64,000 nt of DNA from Loxodes magnus (taxonomy: Eukaryota; Ciliophora; Karyorelictea; Loxodida; Loxodidae): NCBI GenBank assembly GCA_946699065.1, contig CAMPDV010000078.1, positions 310,001-374,000 on the forward strand. Direction: 5' to 3'. The translations under genes were made by a program, and so were the position numbers. Below are positions 24,559-36,984 of the stretch, piece by piece. The notes under the pieces were generated by a model. That model searched no databases. It was not told the DNA's origin and saw nothing but the letters and a program-made list of their open reading frames with translations. Each line of letters opens with the position of its first letter. Within the stretch, counting starts at the first letter, position 1.

Positions 24559-25410
24559 ATGTATAATAAAACAAATCTTAATGATAAAATCTTCTCAGAA
24601 AAAGGATACCTCTTAAAATGCGATCAGGAAATTCTCCTTCAAGAACTTAAAAAAATGTAAAGCAAAATGATAAGTTTTTACGCAAAGTACAAGAACTTGA
24701 AAGAAAAATTTAGTAACTTATTTCGAACATCTTAAAACCAAATAACTAAAATCTACAGTCTAATAAGTTCAGAATTTAACAAATTAAAATAAAATTTATT
24801 AACCAGTAAAGCGCATTGAAAGCTTGTTTTTTTTAAATATATCAGCAATTGATTCATAGACGTAAAACCCAATATTCACCCAGCAAAATGGCTTCTACTA
24901 AAGAGAAGAAATAATGTATATATCGCAAGATATAAGGACGTATTTTAAGAAAATGCTGAAGATTTTAACAAAAAATAAGAACTAGAAAGCTTTAGAATAA
25001 GGAGATAGATAAGTAATCTTTACCGCACTTCAGAAGGTCTATTATACAGAAAAAAAGAACTACAAAGGAAGTAAAATTTTAATGAACATCGCATTTTTTA
25101 ATAAAAAAGAAACATAAATACAATTGGAATCGAATTTGATTGAAGCAAGATATCTATAATAAAAAAGAGTAAACACATTACTGAAAGATATGGATTTAAA
25201 GAAGATTATTCAGAAGAAACTTGTAAATTTAATATTTGAACCAATAAATAAACTTTAAAATAGTGAGTATCCTAATTGAAAGGTGGTATCACTATACTTC
25301 ATTATTATTATGATATATATAAAATGGTTTCTAAGAAATAACAGAACTTTGAACAAAACATTTAAACTGGAAAATTCTCTAAAAATAAAAAAGCGAAATA
25401 ATTACAATGA
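24559..25410 (+). CDS. First ORF of the mobile element, 283 aa, unknown
   Basis: ATG 24,559 to TGA 25,408-25,410. The product is basic, helical and Gln/Lys-rich in its first half (KKMQSKMISFYAKYKNLKEK). Its second half has denser character (ERYGFKEDYSEETCKFNIW, then LKGGITILHYYYDIYKMV). Several TGA codons must be read as Trp. The stop overlaps the start of the next ORF as ATGA, which suggests coupled translation or a shared transcript, unusual for a nuclear eukaryotic gene. No family recognised. A role as a nucleic-acid-binding or assembly protein of the element is only an inference from context. Confidence 0.45.
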
Positions 25411-26081
25411 GTGAAAGTGAGAAATATGATTGATATGACGAACATTAAACACTTGGAAATCCAGAACTAAAAAAACTTCCGACACAAACTCAAATAGAAA
25501 TATTATCTAAGTCATTAAAAAAGATTATGTTTAAAAATAGATACCTCACTGATAAAATAGAAAAATTAGAAAAACTAATAACGTCTTTACTTGAGAAACA
25601 ATATTAATCATCATAAGAAATAGAAAACAAACTGGAACAAAGAATTCTTTAAATTTAATAATAAATTCAGGATACGCCATTTTCGTTTTAACAGAATTAA
25701 TCAGATCCTATGGAAATAGAAAATGAAGCCTCAAATTAAAATAAACAATAAACGTTTATTTAAAATAAGTAGTAAATTCAAATTAAATAAGTGTTACAGG
25801 AATAATAGTTTAAAAGAAGAACGAAATGCTACGTGTGCAATAAATAACACCAATGAGAATACGGCTACTAACTAAGCGAAATTTAAAGAAAGAATAAATA
25901 AGATATTTTTAGAAAACTATTTAGGATATATCCAACATAAAGCGGAAAAATTTATAGAAAAAAATTCTTTAATTCAAATCTTAATCTTTGGATAAATAAT
26001 TAGGAATGCTACGTGCAAGATCAAAACTATTCAGAATATTAAAGGATGGTGCACTAATGAAGTGCTACACCGCCTAACTGA
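25407..26081 (+). CDS. Gag-like protein with degenerate zinc knuckle
   Basis: ATG 25,407 starts MSESEKYDWYDEHQ. A coiled coil (residues about 45-85, Leu/Glu/Lys heptads) is followed by a Gln/Asn-rich linker with PMEIENEA, then KCYVCNKQH, which keeps the first Cys pair and a His of a CCHC knuckle but has Tyr in place of the last Cys. After it comes RIYPTQSGKIYRKK. The same order with an intact knuckle is found on the minus strand at 36 kb. TGA is read as Trp at DWYDE and QWEYG. Stop candidates are TGA at 26,058 and 26,079. The higher G+C after 26,040 suggests that the element continues a little beyond. Confidence 0.6.
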
Positions 26082-26557
26082 GCCTAGTAGGAATTCAAGA
26101 CAAACTAATGGAAACGGGCTGATAGAATAGGTCAGATGGTTGACTACTAAGGCTTTAACAAAGCTTTTTAACTTTAACTTTATATAAAAATTAAATCTAG
26201 AAAAAGAATAATCAGGGTAATTATATAAATTTTGAAATAAAGCAAGATATTTTATATAAAACTTATCTTCTTAAAATTTTAAATGGCACTTGAAGTATCT
26301 TATATAAAAAATCTAAGTGCTTTAAGACTAAAAACTATTTTTTTAAGTTTGATTTACTTTTTTTATTTATTTTATTTAATGAAACGAAATTAGATTCATA
26401 ATATTTTTTAAGTCGAAGAAATTTAATTCTTTTAAGATGATCAAGAATTTGGCCATCATAATATAAAAATTTTTTGCATTTGCGCTTTGAAAAAATTGTA
26501 ATTAAAAATTTATTATTAGAGTTACATTTTCTGTTATAAGAATTTTTTAGTTTCATA
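26082..26557. other. Spacer between mobile element and SINE
   Basis: The first 80 bp are relatively G+C-rich and may be the element's end. The remainder is AT-rich without a supportable gene. Confidence 0.4.
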
Positions 26558-26572
26558 TATTATATTTTTATT

Positions 26573-26881
26573 AATTAATTTCAACTTAAAGAATTTTGGA
26601 CTGAAACTTCTTGCAGTTTAACGACCCCAGCACTCCCTTCATGGGATAACGGGGATATCCTGTTGCTTTCGAAAAGCAGCTGCCAGGGAGCTCCATCGCT
26701 ATGGGCAGCCAGGCTTCAAGCCCCTATCAGGAGTGGATAATCAAGAGGAAGGCGTTCCCTTGCAAAGGCTGACTTTGACCAGGGACTTTCTCAGCGACAG
26801 GAAAGGAACTTGTTCCTAGCCATAAAACCAGAAAGTATGATTCAGAAGGTCAATCTCAGCTCCCACCATCTTTTTAATTAT
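26573..26881 (+). mobile_element. SINE-like element, copy 1 (309 bp)
   Basis: An island of normal base composition in AT-rich sequence. It is flanked by a perfect 15-bp direct repeat, TATTATATTTTTATT, at 26,558-26,572 and 26,882-26,896. The body shares its full length with copies at 38.3 kb (minus) and 56.8 kb (plus), and it is the most diverged of the three. It contains an A-box-like TGGGATAACGGGG (about 26,643) and a B-box-like GGCTTCAAGCCCC (about 26,712), the split internal promoter of Pol III. Together with the target-site duplication this marks it as a SINE moved by LINE machinery. The tail is not poly(A). Confidence 0.8.
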
Positions 26882-26896
26882 TATTATATTTTTATT

Positions 26897-29800
26897 TTAC
26901 TTGAAATTTAATATTTTCTTAGCTATGTTTAAAGCTATATTTATGCTATTTTATTAAGTTATACTATTAATTTCATTTATAAACATTTAACTTGAATTAG
27001 CAATATTCTATTAATCATTTTAAAACATTTTTCTTGCTTCAAACTTAATCTTTTCACTTCAATTTTTTTAATTACTATGTAATTAATTACATACTTAAGA
27101 TCAAAAATTAATTAAGGAGATTTTAATTTTTTTTAATTATAATTTAAAATTAAGTTTTAGTTCGTTAATTTTCGCTCTTATTAAATTTTTTTTATGTTTA
27201 AGCATTTCTTCTCTAACATTACATAAAAATTACTCTTTATGTTCTTTAATATTTTAGTTGTATTAATCTAAATCTAAATCCTTTTTTAGCCTATATAGAT
27301 TATAAGCAACTCTATTTAACTTTTTTCTAAGATTATTTTTATTTTATATTCAAGCTTTAAATTCAAATCACTATAAGTTTAATTTATTTGAAAATTCTCT
27401 TCTCTTTCTATCTCATCTCTTCTACATTTGATTTATTAACCTTCATCTTCTTGACTCATTTCATTATATAAGCAAACAAAATATACAATTATTTTGTATT
27501 TCATATATGATCATAATTATACTAATATGTTCTAATAATGTACCTAATTATTAAGTTATAATTATTTAATAGCAATTTAAGTTTATCATCTTTTATCAAT
27601 CTAAACTTAGCTTATTTAAATACTTCTTTATTAACTTTTATCTTTTAGAATTATCCTTTAATCCTTTATTAAGTTCCTTATATTTTCTAAATTTATGATT
27701 TTAATCTTAATTTTCATGAGAGAAATTAATTCTAAGAAAGCAATAAAGGCAATAAATTATTCTTTTAGCTTAAAAAAAATTTGCAAATAAAACTTCCATA
27801 AATTATAATTGCTTGCTAAAAAGTTAAAGCAAACAAACTAGTCTTCATAAAGAAGCAGTTAATTTATTTAATTAACTATTAATATTAACTAAAGATTTAA
27901 TATTAACAGTGTCTAATCTTAAAGTTAAAGAAAGGAAAATAATTTTGAAAAATGGTATAATTAATATTTTTATTATTAATTATGAAATAAGCTAGAAAGC
28001 ATTTTTATCTAAATTATGTAAGCATTATTTTCAAATTTATAATTGAAGTTGAGATATATAAGTAAAAATATCTATTTTCATCTAAAAATTATTAATAATT
28101 AGCTTTTTCTAATTTATCAAATAAAAGCAACATTAAAAAAATTACTTTTTAGGATCAATCTTTCAAACAATAAAAAATCGTATAATTGTGATTTAGAAAG
28201 CAATAAAATCTTATAATTAACTATGAATATTTAATTAGAGGTATAATCTAAGTAAGCTAATAAATGATAATAGCATATTAAATTAATTAATTCTATTTAA
28301 GAATCAATATTTATAAAAATAACTTTAAGCATATTTATAGAAATTATTTAGTAATAATATAAGAAAATAAACTTAACTAAATGTAAACTTTTTAGTTCAT
28401 CAGTAGGACTGTAAGTTAATAATAAAATCCTCTACTAGTTTCAAATTTATAAACTTAAAGCTTTATTAAATAAATTTTTCAATATAATTTTATTCAAAAC
28501 TATTAAGAGTCAGAATATCAAATAATTAATTTAAAGGTAAAATTACAAAATCGACAAAGAAAAGATAACTAAAGGCTTAAATATAAAAAGGTAAAAGTGA
28601 ATTGTTTACTCTCTAATTAATTTTAACCTAAGAAGCTTAATTAATTATAAAATAATAATATAAACATCTTAATAATAGAAAATAGATATCTTTAACCATT
28701 TTCTATCTAAATTTAGTTTAAAACTTATTTAAAAAAGTTATGAATTTAACATAAGAATACTGAGAAAATAATAAGGAATTTTAAAAAATTGTAAAAATGT
28801 TAGTGTAAATAAATGTTTAGTGAATACTGATGAAAATAAATTTTTGTATATTTGGTGTGAGTTAAAAATAGTTAGTTAGAATTTAAATTTATTATAAATA
28901 GTAATAATTAATAATTTTACATTTAAAGCCTTTCTTGATAAAGCTAAGTCTATTATTGCTTTAATAACTTTAGTTTTTAACTTCTCATGAATTATTAATG
29001 AAAAATATAATTAACTATCAATTTTATTTTTAATCTTCTTTTGCTAAATGATAGAGTTATTTAAATGATAGACTAAGATTTGGTATTTTCTAAGTTAATC
29101 ATATATTAAATAAGCATAGAAATTTCAACAATATAAAGTCTTATCTTAGCTTTTTACAGCAAACAAAATTAGCAGAAATAGAACTAGCAGTCTTCATCTT
29201 ACATTGGAATTCCTTGCAGTCCATGTATTTATATTGATAAAATCTAAAAAATACCTTAAAAAATTAAATTATATGGACTTTTTATTATATTTAGCCTTTG
29301 ATTTGGAAAAACTACAAAATAATAGAATATTAACTATATATATTTCTATAAATAAAGAAAGGATATAAGAAAGAGATTTCCTTTTATAATTTCTAAATTA
29401 CGAAATTTAATAAAGCTTTATCTTAAATAATAGGATAGTTAGCATAACTATAAATTAACTTTTGGATTCAATCAAGTGTTTTCTATTTCAGTCATCCTGC
29501 AATCCTAATTTTTTATAATATTTTCAATTCACATCGATGAATTGTAATAAATAAGTTATATAAATTTTAAAATAATCTTCAAATAAAAAGTGGAGTAGAG
29601 TAATGAAAAAGCTATTAATAATTTAATTTCCCCTAAATAAAAAAAATTAAAAAGATAAACTAAATAAAATTTATTCCAATGAAAGCTTTAGCTTAGTAAG
29701 TTTTAAATTAATGTATATACGAAATTAAATAATTTAGTAATATATTTTAGTTCCTAAGCTTTATTTATAATAATTATAGCTATTTATTTTCTTTTTAAAT

Positions 29801-31195
29801 CATTATTATATGAAAACGTTGAGTAAAGATATTTATAATACTTAAAATTAAAAAATTATATAAATAAATTAGAATCAAAGATAAAACTTTTATTGTTTAT
29901 ATAGCATCAAAATTAAAAAATTAACGAATAACTAGTTTATTTATTTAGTTAAGCATAAATTTATATAAATAATCAATTTATATTTTGGAATATATACCCT
30001 AAGAAATTATAAATATAAATCTTTAAGCAAAAATAATTTCAAATTTTTTAAAAAGCTTATATAAATAGTTAATTCTTAATCACTTTTACCTTGATCTTTT
30101 ATTTCAATTTATCTTAAATTTATTTAAAAGTTCCACTAGACTTTATAATTACAATTGTGTTCATATTTTATCCATTCTTCATTATATTAAGACTAATAAA
30201 TATAAACATCAAGTATTTATTAGTTAATCCTAGATTTTACATTCTTTTAAATTTTTACTTAGATAACTTAATCAAACAAATTTAAGAGAAATTACTAATA
30301 AATAATGAAATTGTATATATAAGGAAAATAAAAGATTATACCTTAAATTAATTATCCTTAGGAAAAAATGCTCAGAGATTGAGCGATTTAAGATAATTTA
30401 AGTTCTTAAAGTATATCAAGTTGATAGAATCAGTTATAATATTTTTATGCTTCGAATAAATTAACACAAAAGCTTTTGCTTACAATTTTATTCGAATTTA
30501 TATTTTCTTTCAAACCACAATTTCAATACATAAACAAAAAGAGTGATCATTTAAGTTATAAACTTTTAAGTATGTAGAAAAAATTAAAATGTCTATATTA
30601 ATGAACTCTAAAGTTATTTAGGCTTTAACTTTTGATAAAACTGAATAAATAACTTGAATTATAAAATAAACTTTTTAATAGCCTTATTTCCTTTTTATTA
30701 AATAATATCAATATAACTTTTTAATTTGTTAGATACTAAAATCCTTTTTAATTAACTAGGCTTGCTTATTTATTCGCAAATCATTTAAACTTGTTTTTAT
30801 TAATTTATTTAATAACTAAAATGATGTATTTACTTGAGCATTGGCTTTGCTAATCTTAAGATTATTCTTCATTGCTTTTATAAACATTTCAAATAACTTT
30901 AAGAATCTAAGCACTATTTTATTTCTATTTTCTAAATTTCTTTTTATTTACCTTATTTAACAAAAATTTAGCGCAGTTAAAAAGAAAAATCAGGTAAAAT
31001 TTTAGTTAACTAGCTTAAACAAGAAAGCTTCAGAAATAGAATAATTTTAGGTAGGATGATAGACAAACTGTATAGCTACTAAAATTATAAATAAAGCTTA
31101 ATATTAAATTAGGTTAGTCAAAATTATTATTCTACAAGTTTTATAATTTAAATCTATTTATTAAGAGATATAAAAGTTTAATTGTATTTTCAGAA
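26897..31195. other. Long AT-rich intergenic region
   Basis: About 4.3 kb in which I found no coding frame with convincing composition, no tRNA, no tandem repeat and no element copy. Scattered TTAATT and ATAATT words only. A small or very divergent gene could have been missed. Confidence 0.45.
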
Positions 31196-34100
31196 ATGGA
31201 TGTTGAAACTTAAGTGCTGTGAAATTAGTCTGTAGGAATTATCGACTATAACAAGATCTACTAACATAAACATGATAAACATGGTTATAACGAAAAACTT
31301 CCTGTGTCTTTAGAGAAAATAAAAAAGAAAGAAGAAGGAAATATTTATTTTGTCTTTAAAAGATAAAAAGCAATACCAATGACTGAGTTATAGGCTTTAT
31401 TCCCAAATATATAAATCGAAAAAATATTAAAATTCAACAAGAATTTATAAAAATGAAAATAACAAAATAATTGAATACGCCTGAAACATAAAAGAGGCTA
31501 GCAAACTTATTAGAGTAATTTTATAGAAAAGGCTATTTACTAAATTAAGATAAAGTTTATCTTTAGTGTGGATATTTAAAGCGAAAACAAACTTGAGTAA
31601 GATATGAAAGAACTTGAGAAAATATTTGGAATAGAAATTATAAAAAATACTTTATTTATAATTTTTAGTTTATAGATCTAAGAAAGAAATATCAAGCATT
31701 ACTTACAAGAACACTTATAAAATCTGGCTTAAAACTATTTTAAAGGTATTGCTCCTAATATAATTGAATTATAAAACAAAAGCAAAAAAATTAAAGAGGA
31801 ATTAAGCTCATAAAAGCAAATTTAAGACCTTAGTTTAATAGCCCGCAGTAAATAACTTAGAGTATTATAATATTAATTTTTTATAAGATAGAAAATGTTA
31901 ATTTCATAAATTAATAGAGGAAAATATCAAAAATTTCTAAAAATGATCCTCAAAATATGAATAAATTAGAAAAACTATAAAAACATCTAAATTATAAAAT
32001 TGTTTTCATAATTAAAATTAAAAATGCGAATAAAATATACCATTTAAAGATCTAGGATTTTGCAACTAAATTCTAATTAGTATTCATAAAGATGATTTAC
32101 AAGCTACTAGATTTTATTAATTCGCGCAAAGAAAAATAAATAAATAATGAATTCTCCTAAAAGTTTTGCTCACTTCTAACTTAGATTACGTAATTTAGAT
32201 CTAAAAAGAACATAAGAGAACCTTAAGAAGTTTAGGAGATTCTCAATTATAAGTAAAACTGCTCTGCACTTTATGTGAAGTACAAAATTTAACCCTTATT
32301 TATGAAATCCAATTTACAGAAAACATTTAATATTATAACTTTTTCCAAAAAATAATCAATAATAGATCAAAGAGTTAAATATAGTTTACCTAGTTAGAGA
32401 TAGAAAATCTTATAAAAAATATTTTGGTAAACTATATAGCGTTTTTAGCTAAAGGTATATTCCTAGATATTACAATAGAATCTATTTTAGCTAGCGAAAA
32501 TTTTTCTGAATTTAAGTTTATTCCTTGACTTTATTGGATAAAAAAGACGCAAATTAAGATGATAATTTTAGAGGGAGATTTCTAGTAATACTTAAATTAC
32601 CCTTTAGACTTTATTAGAGATATGAATAAGAAAACAGATATCTGCGACTATGAGTGATTTCTTATCGAAAAGATATATCTAAAATATTGGCTCCTCCAGA
32701 TTAAGAGTAAGACTTTTTTACTCAGGAATAGTGATTTTAAAAATTATTACAGCAAACGAAAAATCAAGTTTTTCTCATTTAATTTAAATGTTCAAGATCT
32801 TACAGGAAAAATAAAATTAAAAAGATTGTCTGGAAGAATCTATAAAAAGGATATTTTTGGACTAATAAAGTACTAAGTAAGAATAGCTTAATTAGTTATT
32901 AAAAGATTACTTGAAACAAAAAATAAATTGAGAAAATGGAAAAAGTAAGAAAGGAAGCGAAATGAAAAAGAAAAAACTACATTTCTAAAAAATTAAATCT
33001 TTTAAATATCTTAAAGGTTTTCTTAAAAGAATAGTTAAAGATCAAGCTTGGAAAAATAAGAATACTTTTAGGATAAAAAAAATAGATAATTCTAGCATAG
33101 AAAAAGAAAATATTTAATTACGCAATTAAGATTCCGCTGTGAACTTTTACATTCCAGTAGAGCCTGTAGATGAAAATTAATTAAATTAACTAAATAAAAT
33201 TAGTGAAAAGCCTTAGTTTAAATACAAAAGATAGCTAAAATTATAAGAGTTAAATGAAACAAAACCTAAAAATAACTATAAAAAGCTAATAAAAGGTTTA
33301 GCTATATAAATAACATTGGACTATAAGTGAAGAGAACAAATAAACAAAGAATTTTTAGAAATAAACTAAAAAGAAAACTATAAAAGAACATGAGAGAAGA
33401 TAGATAAATAATAATATCTAGAAAGCTAACAAAACTAACTATACATATGAATAGAGCATATATTCAAATAGTTCTAACTAAATTCATTCTAAGTGACAAT
33501 TTTTGCTTTCTTCTTCTAAAAAGAAAGCCTTTTTTCTTTATACTTATAGCAAAACGTAATGAGTTTCGAGATGCTAACTTATATAATTAATTAAGCAACC
33601 ATTATAAATATCCGAAAATTTCTTAGATTTACTAAGATCCAACAATAAAAGATAGATTTACTTTCTTTTTTAATTAATATTTAGAACATTTTATATAAAA
33701 TCCGGAGAAAGGAATTATCAAAAATAGTGATATTAATAAAAAATAATAATAACTTATTCAGCTTAGCAAATATTTTAATAAAATTAGTACAACTAAATAG
33801 AGAGAAACATATCTAAATTTATCAAATAGTAAAAGTGAACTTTTAAAGAGTCAACAAAGGTAAAATGCTTCATAGTAGAATTTAATTTGAGCCAAGAAAA
33901 AGAAAAATTAGTTTCTTAAAATTTTAATCCTAGTTAAATTTAGAAAATACTATAGGCTATTAATAGATAAGATTGAATAACTTTGGATGATAGTTAGACT
34001 GAATAGGACCCAGTACATTGGATCAGCTTTGAAAAATATACTAAAATTTCCAATAATGAAGAATAGATAACTTTTTTAAATTAAGCTGTTGAGATTAATG

Positions 34101-34952
34101 ATAATAATCTAAGGAGGCTTAATTCCTTAAAAATTTTAAAGGAATACCAAATTTTAAATGAGGGAAATAACCAAGAACTTAAAGATAATAGTATTAAATT
34201 AGATTCTAAAATTAATCCATCATAATCAATAAATAATAACCAAAATAGAATTCTAGTAATTGAATGAAAATTCGTTTAAGATTTAGAAATAAAAATAAAG
34301 TCTTTGCTATAAAGTTACTAGATAGAAGACTTTAACTTATGAGCATTTTATTGATGCTATTTTAAAATACTTAAAAGACTAAAAATATTAAGCAAAGCTA
34401 AATTTTTAAGCTTTTTAACTCAGTAAAAATTGAGTCAAACTAATAAAAATCTTAGTTGTAAAGCTAGGAAAGATATAAGGAAGAAAATTTAAAATTAATA
34501 AATAAATAATTTGATTCTTAAGTATAGAAATTAGAAGAAACACTAAATAAGTAAGTTTTATAGTAGAATTATGTTAAATCTAATACTATAATTTAGCAAA
34601 AGAAAGAGTAGAAAAGTCAAAAACTAAAGATAGGGAGATTACATCTATCCAAAAATTAAACAGGTTTATAGAAGAGTGCTTGTAGAAAAAGAAATGTTAA
34701 CAACATTCTTAAAATCAGGAGATATAGTAGCAAAATATAACTAAAATTTAGGAATCTAAAGATAGAAAATCGATTTAGTAAACTTTTCCTTTTATTTAAT
34801 TTTATACTAAATAAGCAAATTAATAATAAAATTGTAATAAATTATAACTATTAATTTATCTATTATTTATAAAAATTACAACTAAGAAATCATAAGAGTC
34901 TATATTTAAGTTTTATCTATAAGAACAAAGTAAAAATAGAAAAAGCATTTGA
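31196..34952 (+). CDS. Large multi-exon protein with a degenerate protein-kinase-like domain
   Basis: ATG 31,196 starts MDVETQVLWNQSVGI and a hydrophilic N-terminal region with a possible helix-turn-helix segment. From about 32,070 to 32,990 another frame gives a kinase-shaped region: a helix before LAKGIFLDITIESIL (the place of HRD-x-K-x-x-N), then SEFKFIPW where DFG would be, then GDFQQYLNYPLDFIRDMNKKTDIC, which looks like the APE loop and helix F. The catalytic His, Lys, Asn and DFG are lost, so it would be a pseudokinase or a decayed kinase. From 33,130 to 34,420 come long Gln-rich helical frames, ending in a coiled coil. At least four frame changes need introns that I did not place. The TGA at 34,950 is only a candidate end. 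Confidence 0.45.
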
Positions 34953-35990
34953 TTTATTTATTAGATTCAAGGAAAATTATGAAATAAAATTTACTAAAAA
35001 TGGTTATTTATTTAAACTAAGAATTAGTGAAAGAGTTTAAATACAATTATTATATTTAGACGTTTTAAATCCTATCTAAAAATAAGAGTTATAAGCTAAA
35101 TATAAAACTCATTGCTCATTAATTATTTATCTTAAATCTAATAAATCCTTCTTTGTTAATAATTTAAAAAAGTTAAAATTGAAAGTAACTTAATTTGAGA
35201 TAATTAACTCAATTTTCTTAGCATTTTCTTGGATTTAGAATTTAAAAAAGTTATTAAAAATTGTTAATAAGAGGTGATTCTCATAGAAGATACGAATACT
35301 AAAAATGCATTTTTATTGATAAGATGAATAAACATTTAAGTAATTCTTAAATTGTAAAAATAATTTTAACTTAAATGATTAAAATTAAGAGATGAATATT
35401 CCTTTAATTTTAAATATAATAAAAAAATACCTTTTATTATTATTTTTTGTTCTTAAGCCATAATTAAAGTTCTATTAGATGCTTTCTAGAAGTACCTTGT
35501 TATTAAACTTTATTAAGATTTGTTTATTTATTTTAAAAAAGCTTTATAATTATTTCTAAGCCAATTTTAAAGAATTTTATATAGGCATAAAATTATAGAA
35601 ATAATATAATGTAGATATAGCTTTTACTATATAGCATTTCTTTTAATTTAATTAAATTCTACTTTGCGGATATCAAAAGAAAAATGAATAATTTAGAATT
35701 TAGATTTTTCGAACTACAAACCAAGAACTCAGTATTTGATTATTTAATTAAACTATTAAATATTTTCTTATATTTCTCTTAAATATCTTCAAGGTATTTT
35801 ATAATTAATAATTAAGAAGGATTAAAAATTAAGTTCAAATCAAAAGGTTTAAATACTTATTACAAATGTAGTAATTTAATCTTTTTATTCCTTAAGCTAA
35901 ATTAAGTAAACCATCTATTGGCTTATCTATTCAATTTAATCTGATAACTTATTGCTGTATTAAATTAAATTAAATTAAAGTGTTAAAGAA
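34953..35990. other. AT-rich intergenic region
   Basis: No supportable gene or repeat. It lies between the kinase-like gene and the 3' end of a minus-strand Gag-like ORF, so both transcripts converge here. Confidence 0.45.
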
Positions 35991-35999
35991 GGATCGTCT

Positions 36000-36780
36000 A
36001 CTTAAAAGCTTCCTACTTCCCTATCCAACCAATAGGAACTTGATCTCTAGGTGGTCTTCTCCTCCCTTCACTGTCAAGTTTTCGGAATGGTTGTCTCTTC
36101 ATATAGCTTGCTTTCTTCTTATAAATTTCTCCATTCCTGGTTGGGTAAAATTAGGTTAGGTCATTCCATATTTTCTATTAAATCTCCTTTCTCTTCCAGC
36201 ATCGTCTCCATAGGTGGTCTGTTCTCCTGCAGATGTAACATTTTTTCCTAAAATATTTCTCTTTAGTTTACTCAATTGGCTTATTATTCTCTTATTCGAT
36301 CTCCATTGGGATAGATTGCATAGCCTATTATTTTACACTTGTCTCTAATTTTTCCAATTTGATATGAATATTTTCATTCGATTCGTATAATTGTTCCAGC
36401 TGCCTATCGAATTCGTCAATTCTGATATTCATTGCAGCCTGGTTTAAGTTTCTAGGAGCATGGGTTTCCTCATCTTCTAAATGTTCTTGCTGTTCTTAAG
36501 CTAGTTCTTCAATCTGTTTTTCCAGATCTTTATTTTTTCCTATTAATGCTAAGATAAGCTTAGCCATTTCCTCCTTCGTCATTCCTAAGATTTGTTCTTT
36601 ATTGAGATCTCCGAGGTCCATGTAGGGGTTGAATGTCCTAATCTAGGCCTGAAAGTTACTAATCTTTTGCTTCTTGGGAAGGTCCTCAGTCGATATTGTT
36701 GCATGTTAGTGTTTCTAGGGTTGTCTGGGGGGTGTTGTTTAGAGTTGCTCCTATATGGTTTAAGAAGAAGGTTTGGTTTT
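36000..36780 (-). CDS. Gag-like protein with intact CCHC zinc knuckle
   Basis: The minus strand reads, in one frame, a Pro/Gln-rich start, LNKEQILGMTKEEMAKLILA, a long Glu/Leu/Gln coiled coil, PMEIEQENN, and CYICRRTDHLWRRC (C-x2-C-x4-H-x4-C, about 36,198-36,240), followed by FYPTRNGEIYKKK and a basic tail. This is the architecture of retroelement nucleocapsid proteins, and it parallels the ORF at 25.4-26.1 kb. TAG and TAA are Gln. No TGA interrupts the core. The start is uncertain: an ATG lies at the MDLGDLNKEQ position, and sequence upstream to about 36,900 is also open. The plus-strand ORFs here are shadows. Base composition is richer in G+C than in neighbouring genes, as in the mobile elements. 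Confidence 0.65.
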
Positions 36781-36984
36781 GGAAGATGACGTGTGGTGTT
36801 TAGAAATTTAGGTTTCCTGCTTCCTCTCTTCCTTTTTAGCTTAGAAAGAGGTGGTATAGAAGCCCTTTTTGAAACCTTCTACCATATTTTTTTAACTTAT
36901 TGCTGTATACAAATATTTTATCTAGGGATTTATATACATTTTAGGTTCCGATTATTCTTTTTTTATTATCTAATTTTGAATTAA

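Larger units (their letters stand above)
24356..26160 (+). mobile_element. Two-ORF mobile element with Gag-like second ORF
   Basis: Two long plus-strand ORFs overlap by an ATGA (25,407-25,410). The second resembles the zinc-knuckle ORF on the minus strand at 36 kb, with a shared PMEIE segment, a KCY-x-C start of a knuckle and a YPT-x-x-G-x-IY segment. A partial upstream reading (from ATG 24,356) repeats a motif of the first ORF: SIKGGFTLINYYY at about 24,515-24,555 against QLKGGITILHYYYD at about 25,275-25,315, which suggests an internal duplication. A SINE copy lies about 490 bp downstream. I see no reverse transcriptase or integrase, so this would be a non-autonomous or partial element. Confidence 0.5.

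Noticed and set aside
26335..26556. 73-aa minus-strand ORF
   Set aside because: Lys/Asn/Phe-only composition, no homologous block, and no support apart from the lack of standard stops.
26600..26760. Fragment of large-subunit rRNA (GGGATAAC motif in the SINE)
   Set aside because: Only eight bases agree with the rRNA domain V motif. The sequence around it does not match.
31196..34952. TAF1-like transcription factor
   Set aside because: A short stretch (IPMTELQALFP) recalled a TAF1 helix, but the order of the other segments does not fit and no core block was found.
36051..36984. Three plus-strand ORFs at 36.0-37.0 kb
   Set aside because: Shadows of the minus-strand Gag-like ORF with the zinc knuckle.
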